Below are positions 57,350-64,000 of a stretch of DNA of 64,000 nucleotides, piece after piece (within the stretch, counting starts at the first letter, position 1; each line of letters opens with the position of its first letter). Under the pieces are notes generated by a model. The model saw only the letters and a list, made by a program, of their open reading frames with translations. It had not been told where the DNA came from and did not search any database. Origin of the DNA: Podospora bellae-mahoneyi (taxonomy: Eukaryota; Ascomycota; Sordariomycetes; Sordariales; Podosporaceae); assembly GCF_035222275.1 (NCBI RefSeq), contig NC_085885.1:1426001-1490000 (forward strand). The letters are read 5' to 3'. Both the position numbers and the translations under genes were made by a program.

Positions 57350-58326
57350 ATGAGTATGCTATACCGATTAGGAACACAATATTGACAGGCTAAGGCTAAT
57401 GTAATGGCAGCATCATACGGCGGGTATCAAAGAACGGGCTATGGCGCCCAAGGCGGTGATGAGGGCGGCGGCTTCATGAGCGGTTCCCAGCAAGGCAGTC
57501 AGGGTCAATCAAAGAGGGTATGTTCCCACATAAGGTCTCGCACTACCTGAGCCCCCAGGCTAACATCGATCCCCCACAACAGAGCACAATCGACGAGTAC
57601 CTCCGCCCAGTAACTATCAAGCAAATCCACGACGCCAAAGCCGGCTACAACGAGTCCGAGATCACCATCGATGGCTTCCCCGTCAGCACAGTCACCCTTG
57701 TCGGCCAAGTGCGCTCCGTCCAACCCCAAACCACAAACATCACGTACAAGATCGACGACGGCACCAGCGGTACCATCGACGTCAAGAAATGGGTCGACCT
57801 TGAAAAGTCCGAATCAGGCGCCGAGACCCCCTTTAGCCTTGACACCTGGGTCCGTGTTCTCGGTAGACTCTCGAGCTTCAACGGCAAGATCCACGTTGGC
57901 GCACACCATGTCCGAGTGATCGACGATTATAACGAGGTCAGCTATCATTTGTTGGAGTCTACCTATGTGCATGTCTGCATCTCGAGGGGTTTACCTGGTG
58001 GTCCTTGGCCACAAAAAGAGGGTGTGGCTGCTGGTGGTCATGGTAGAGGGGACTCTGACAGCATGTTCATCGACAGCGGGAATGGGTATTCAGGTGATGC
58101 TGCGGCGGCTAATGCTAGGGTGGCGTCTTGCTCGAGACAGGCCAAGTCGTTGTATCAGTTCATGCAGAGCGATCCAAGATCGATAGAAGGGATCAATGTA
58201 GTTGATGTCATGGCTGGGTCTGGGATGGGCAAGAGGGATGTGCTTGCAGCGGCGGATGAGTTGTTGGGCAACGGTATTGTCTATACCACTGTTGATGATG
58301 AGACCTGGGCCATTCTCGAGACATAA
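57350..58326 (+). CDS. rpa2: Replication protein A 32-kDa subunit (RPA2)
   Basis: Middle subunit of the single-strand DNA-binding heterotrimer used in replication, repair and checkpoint signalling. Exons 57350..57353, 57411..57517 and 57583..58326 give about 284 residues. The N-terminus is Gly/Ser/Gln-rich (phosphorylation region), followed by TIDEYLRPVTIKQI and an OB fold (VTLVGQVRSVQ, YKIDDGTSGTIDVKKW, VRVLGRLSSFNGKIHV), a linker, and a C-terminal winged helix (GINVVDVMAGSGMGKRDVL). I prefer the start ATGA before GTATGC (branch GCTAAT, GGCAG), which gives MTSYGGYQ. The alternative ATG at 57404 would give MAASYGGYQ without the first splice. Length fits the family. Confidence 0.93.
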
Positions 58327-58781
58327 AATTGTTTGGTGTAGGGGGCATGTGCAGATTGAATGACGGGGTATGCATGGCGAGGGATACCACGGCGCCAATC
58401 ATTTGACTGATTGCTTTGATTTGTCTCCTGTAGAGTACGTACAATTCCCATGGCATTCCGATTTGGGGCTACCGAAGGATCATTGCAGTTGTTCGGTGGA
58501 TTATAGCTACTATCTAGGTAGATCTGACCTAACAGTCGTAAAGAGCGCAAAACATCATCTCAAACAAGAATCCAAGACCAATTAGCCAAACAAAGAAAAA
58601 GTCAATCTGCGAGCCATATGTTGAGTATGGCGATACATGTGAGCAAACGACCCCCTTTCAAACTTAGTCAAAAATCACCATAGGTTGAGTTGATCAACCA
58701 GCATCAAACATCCAAAAACAAACAAAACAAAAACAAAAAATTCAGACGCACCAGAAACCATCCCTTCCTCTCTTTCCCAAA
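58327..58781. other. Convergent 3' region between RPA2 and GNAT gene
   Basis: 3' ends of two convergent genes. A/C-rich stretch near 58690-58745. No gene is seen. Confidence 0.5.
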
Positions 58782-59821
58782 TCAACCAACAACGTTGCCA
58801 ACCCTCCTCCCCTTCCCCGTCGCGCCCGGCTCCCGCACCATGATAGTCAACCTAACCGGCCACCTCCCCCTCTTCAAATAAATCTCCTTCTTGATCTCAA
58901 ACCCAAACTTCTTGTAATACTCATTATTCACCGCCGAGCTCGACTCAAGGTACATCTGCCTCCCCTCCCTATCCGCCCTCATCATCCCATCCCTCAGCAA
59001 CCGTCCCCCCAAGCCCCTCCCCTGAGATCTCGGTTTAGTGCCCAAGTAAACCAAATACCAAGCATCATTCTCCTTCTCCGGGCCCAAGACCTCCCGCTTG
59101 GTGTCGTGAAGCAGAGGGAGGATCTCATCAAAGAGACGGCGACGGCCTTCAGCGCAGAGTTGGAAGTGCAGACGCCAGAGCCCAGAGCGGAAGTGGGTTA
59201 GGTAGCTGTCGAGGGAGGGGGGTGGGTTGGGTGGTACCCTTTTTCTTTTATCAACACTTTGTTTTCATCATGCGGTGAGGGGAGAGGCACTTACCAAAGA
59301 GCAACACTATCAAAATCCTCCCCCACCGTCGTCACAAGCCCCCCGCCGATGCAGTGAGAGGCGACGGTGTAAGTCAGGATATCGACGTGAAGGTTCCATT
59401 TGTCTTCCGCCGCACCCTTGCCCTGTCGTCCCTTTGCCTCGCCGCCGAAACCAGCCCAGGTGAATGTCACCCCTCCAGATGTGGTGGCGGAATCATCGTT
59501 GGAAAGAGGGGATTCAACAGCGGGGTTGCTCTCGATATCCACCAGATACCTCGCGTAGTCATCCGCCTGGAACGCGTGCGCGAGACTGAGGGCCGCCTCG
59601 CGGCATTCGTGGGTTTGGACGGTGCGCACTTGGGTGTTCCAGGCTGCGGGGAGGAGGGAGCGTTTGGTGAGCGTTGCGAGGACTTTCACGCCACTACTGC
59701 TGCCATTCCCACCACTGTTTGTTGTTGTTGATGAGGTGGAGAGTGGAATCGTCGTGGCGGAGGGGTTGGAGGTCGCGGTTGTTGTTTTTGTTGTTGTGGT
59801 GGTGGTGGTTGACGTCGCCAT
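58782..59821 (-). CDS. GNAT-family N-acetyltransferase
   Basis: Model complement(58782..59238, 59295..59821) gives about 327 residues. A Thr/Ser-rich low-complexity N-terminus (residues 1-45) is followed by a helical region (TVQTHECREAALSLAHAFQ), then after the 56-nt intron the acetyl-CoA site: YLVYLGTKPRSQGRGLGGRLL, with the Q/R-x-x-G-x-G motif, near residues 240-260, and the strand-helix end YLESSSAVNNEYYKKFGFE. These are standard GNAT motifs A and B. The substrate is unknown. The poly-Thr start is encoded by a GTT/GGT trinucleotide run and may vary in length between strains. Confidence 0.87.
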
Positions 59822-62094
59822 GCTGGGCTAACGTCTCGTTCAACTACATCATGGTGAGCATGAGATAAGACGGACGACTTGGGAGGGAGAGAAGTACTTT
59901 ATGTGTCTGATATATTTTGTATACTATCACCCGTATGGACTCTCGAAAGCTGACTTCTCGAGACGGGCATAAACCCTATTGAGGACGACCTCATTAGCAT
60001 CTCGGTCTTCCAGAACAACCGCAATGTGTGATTTGATGACTTACTGGAGGGGTGGCGGAGGCAATTAAGTGCGGTTCGCAAATCAGCAGACATCAATGTG
60101 GTCTTTAGAGCTGTCCTGGCTCCGTTGGCTGGTAAAAACAGAGGAGGTAAAAGTGTAATCGAAGAAAAGGTCTTGACCAAGACCCGGCTGTATGGGTTAT
60201 CTTCGAAGAGCGGCTGTTGTTGTTCACTAATGTCTCGTTACACGTAAGAGTAAAAAGACGACAAGAGATAGGTTGGGGGGGAAAGTGTTTGTATATATGT
60301 GTAAGTACCAGTCGGCCGGAGAGTGGATGGATGATTGTTGTTTGGGGTTTTTTGGCGTGGGCTGTGTAAGATGGGTTGATGGTGATAGATTGGGTAGTGG
60401 GAGTGGCAAAATGACTGGATGGGACGAGTCCTGGTAGGGATTGTCCTAGTAGTCTGAGTGGTGGTAGTAGCAGCGGTAGCAGGTTATGGTCGTTGTGCAA
60501 GAAGAAGCAAACAAGACAACAACAGCAGCAACACAGCAACAACTACAAGATCGACCAAACAGACAACAGGCAAGACAATGGCAACAGCGCGTAGTGTGTG
60601 TGCGTGCCCTTGATGCTAAATTGCCCCCCTGAATGGGGGACTTTCAAGTAGACTTGGATAATTCGGGGGGGTGTTGTACTGGATCAACTCTGGGGTAGTG
60701 GTAGTTCTGACGAAGAATCCAAGAAGGCGACGAAGTGGCAGGTAGGCACCTTGAATATGTAGACAGCAAACTAGGACGGACCTCAACAATTTCTGAGACA
60801 AATGACACGAAGGGGGACCAGCTTGCTCCGATGTAATGAGACAAGGATGACGAGAGTCGGAGACGATAAGATAGGTGGGATGAGAAGTTCCCAATGTTTG
60901 GAAATCAGGCAAGCAGCCGGAGGAATGCAGCGGGCTCTTTTGGGAAAGACGGGGAGCACTTACACCACGCCCACGAGGACATGCATGTAAGGGAACGGTG
61001 GGCTCCCCATGTATGAGCACTCACACCGCAGAGAGCCGGAGAAGGTCTCCCCCAGTCCACCCAGTCATCAGACAACACAAGTCCATATCTCTCTGTTAGG
61101 GAATAGGAAATTGTCGGGAATGGTTCCATTGAAGGTCCCGGACAACGGGGCGGGCGTATCCATTGGCTGCCAACGGCTGCCCACAGACCGGGGGAAACCA
61201 GGGAGGTCCCAAGGACGGAACCAGGAAGCAACGGCAGCGCCGGCATCCCCAACGTCGGTCAAAGGTAGGGGTTGGGATCGCGCCTTCCTCCAAACTCGCT
61301 ATCCAATGAAGCCTGCACGAGATGCAACCTGTACAGCATCCTGTTGACGAACAGGGACCTTGTCCCCAGGCTCAACAGTCCAATTCCTAGCGGTTCAGCT
61401 GCACATCCCAAGTTAGACGGACTAGGGGACTGGGGGGGACTGTGCTGATCCGAGCATCGGGTCCCACCGGTGTTTGAGTGGAAAAGTTGGCCATCAAATG
61501 GTCATGTAAGTCGCCCTGTTCCAATCAAACGTCGTCAATTCGTGGCCTGTATGTACACGGATATGCAAGAGATGATCAGGTGACGCAGCCATGGGGTGTC
61601 CTGACCGCACGCCCTGCCTGCAGCCGCTGGTTCCCCAGAGATAGTGATGCCTGTCATGATAAGAGCTTGTCCAGTCGAAGACAGAGATAAACGGGTGGCA
61701 TACTCAGCAGCAAGCACGAACAGCTTTGTTGTTGTTGTTGTTTTTGTCACATCGCATGGTTGCATTCCCGAAGCACCAATGTTCTGTACTCCCCGTTGCC
61801 GAATCTACAGGAAAATAGTTTTTTGATTATTATTTTAGTATAAACCCCCCACCCTAGCCCCCCTAAAGCAATTGCTCTGCGATTAAGTAACACTACCAGT
61901 GTTGTGTATGCAAGGTGCTGAAAAAGGAAGCAAGCGGCTCTCTGCCCGGCTTTATAAGTCGCCGGTCCAAACAAAGCAGAGAGCGGATATCTTAGGCATA
62001 AAAAGCGGAAACCAATCGGACGGCCAACGTCTCGAAACACTGCACTTTTCTTTTGCTGTGTTTTGCTGTATAATCCGAATTCCGATCCCGTCCA
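59822..62094. other. 2.3-kb intergenic region, no gene recognised
   Basis: The region holds the GNAT promoter on the left and the IDI1 3' UTR on the right. CAA/ACAACA low-complexity DNA lies near 60505-60560 and a GTTGTT run at about 61722-61742. Open frames here are low-complexity or overlapping, with no domains. Confidence 0.5.
61719..61742. repeat. GTT trinucleotide microsatellite
   Basis: Six to seven consecutive GTT units (TTTGTTGTTGTTGTTGTTTT). Non-coding context. Confidence 0.7.
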
Positions 62095-63037
<943 letters not shown>

Positions 63038-63778
63038 GGTGGGCGGTATAGATGAAGTGGGTGAGATTAGGAGCGCGTTACGGGTGGTAGACAGAGGGTT
63101 TGGGCGCAAGTTATATTGGAAGGAATTAAGGTTCCCCAACAAGTCCACGATAAGGGTCAACACAGCTGCAATTTAAAGTGGGTGCCCTGAACCCTTCTGC
63201 TTTATTGCCCGGGTAATCACCGGGCCCCGGCCCAGCAGCCTGGCACGAGGGGCAAATCGCGGGGACCTCTGGCAGCCGCCAGAACCCTTCAAAGAACACT
63301 CTTGCCACCCCGAGGGTGCACCCGCCACTTACACCCAAAGAGGAAGATAAAACACAAGCTTTGCATCCGAATGTCATTGTGCCTATCATGTGAGGGCGGT
63401 GAAATGTTTTTAATGAAATTCGTCACCAACCCAAAAAAATCGTCTTGGTTTTTGGTGGAAGTAAATATTGTGTACGTAACCATTAGGTACTAACCGGCAT
63501 GGCCCGGCGGTTGATGCCCCTTTTTACCCCTATTCTCCAACTTCACCCGAGCCCCAAGTTTGGGCATATATCTACTTATGCTTGCCTCACATCCCTTTGT
63601 AAATATACGCTGAAACAAGTGTTATGTGTATTGTTTCCCAAACCATCGCAATAGTCAACCCATTCATAGTTGTTTCAGAGCCTATTCATTCTGCCATTCT
63701 TGTGATGTCGTCATATGTTTCATCAACCCGATTTTCTCCTCTTCTTTTCTTCCAAATCTTTTTCTTGCATTTCTATCA
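63038..63778. other. Intergenic between IDI1 start and MATE transporter 3' end
   Basis: The IDI1 promoter and the MATE gene 3' UTR. The first 300 bp upstream of IDI1 are GC-rich. No gene is seen. Confidence 0.5.
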
Positions 63779-64000
63779 TCAGCCGGCGTTGTTTCTGTTC
63801 TCAGCCTCTTTAGCTGCCTGATCCCAATCAGATGCCCAGATAAACGCATATTCAACCAACGACACGCTAAACAGGAATATTAGCAATCGCATCATCACAT
63901 CTGGTTCAAGGAGAACTCACAGGCCTAGGCCAATCGTGACGCCGATCCAGAGGCCAGTCAACTTCCAGCTCAGGCCAAAGCCCAAGCCAAAGGAGATGGG
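63779..64000 (-). CDS. MATE-family efflux transporter, C-terminal part (cut by window edge)
   Basis: Two exons are visible, complement(63779..63866, 63921..>64000), joined by a 54-nt intron (GTGAGT, branch GCTAAT, TTAG). They encode PISFGLGFGLSWKLTGLWIG, then GVTIGLGL, VSLVEYAFIWASDWDQAAKE and a short tail ending NNAG. This matches the last helices and the conserved TDWD/SDWD motif at the end of fungal MATE (ERC1-like) multidrug/toxin extrusion transporters. The rest of the gene lies beyond 64000. Confidence 0.8.

Noticed and set aside
60105-60542. 145-codon minus-strand frame with a poly-Cys start
   Set aside because: The cysteine/leucine run is produced by CAA/CAGCAG low-complexity DNA; no domain and no splice support.

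Overview
The window is nuclear DNA from a filamentous ascomycete. Short introns (about 50-80 nt with GTRNGT donors, CTAAY/CTGAC branch sites and CAG/TAG acceptors), the protein families (HET domain, CYSTM, DUF202, fungal MATE, Syo1, TAO3) and protein similarities point to Sordariomycetes, probably Sordariales. The species cannot be named from the sequence alone. About twenty protein genes, one intron-bearing tRNA gene and one decayed HET-domain gene can be supported. Almost all intact genes are single-copy housekeeping genes.

Layout. 0.5-2.6 kb: decayed HET gene (-). 3.1-11.1 kb: giant TAO3/Furry-type morphogenesis scaffold (-). 14.1-16.3 kb: NADPH-cytochrome P450 reductase (+). After 4.4 kb without a recognisable gene comes a six-exon RBMS/MSSP-type two-RRM protein (20.7-22.7 kb, +). 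23.4-25.5 kb: RIO2 kinase (-), divergent from proteasome subunit RPN1 (+, to 28.4 kb). 29.2-31.4 kb: SEC1 (-). 33.0-34.8 kb: NCS1 purine/cytosine permease (+), tail to tail with RIB7 (-). 37.0-37.3 kb: CYSTM protein (+). 37.9 kb: tRNA-Arg(CCG) with an intron.

From 38.0 to 46.1 kb lies a gene-poor stretch. It holds one poorly preserved membrane-protein gene (DUF6594-like) and three small tandem-repeat arrays, two of them with a 21-bp period. Dense core genes resume after it: DBP10 (-) divergent from a DNAJC8/Spf31-type J protein (+), SYO1 (-) divergent from a glycosyltransferase-2-like type II membrane protein (+), a DUF202 membrane protein (-), RPA2 (+), a GNAT acetyltransferase (-), IDI1 (-), and at the right edge the last exons of a MATE transporter (-).

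Functional themes. Ribosome assembly is covered by RIO2 (40S), DBP10 (60S) and SYO1 (import of uL18/uL5). Polarised growth and secretion are covered by TAO3, SEC1 and perhaps the glycosyltransferase. CPR and IDI1 both feed isoprenoid/sterol metabolism. These are scattered genes rather than a biosynthetic cluster, and I see no secondary-metabolite cluster, CRISPR-like array or complete transposon. The least explained parts are the 38-46 kb island with its heptad-coding 21-bp repeats, overlapping GC-rich palindromes upstream of RIB7, and two genes (TAO3, RPA2) whose first coding exon is only the ATG plus one base. Exon boundaries were placed by eye and checked for reading-frame arithmetic.
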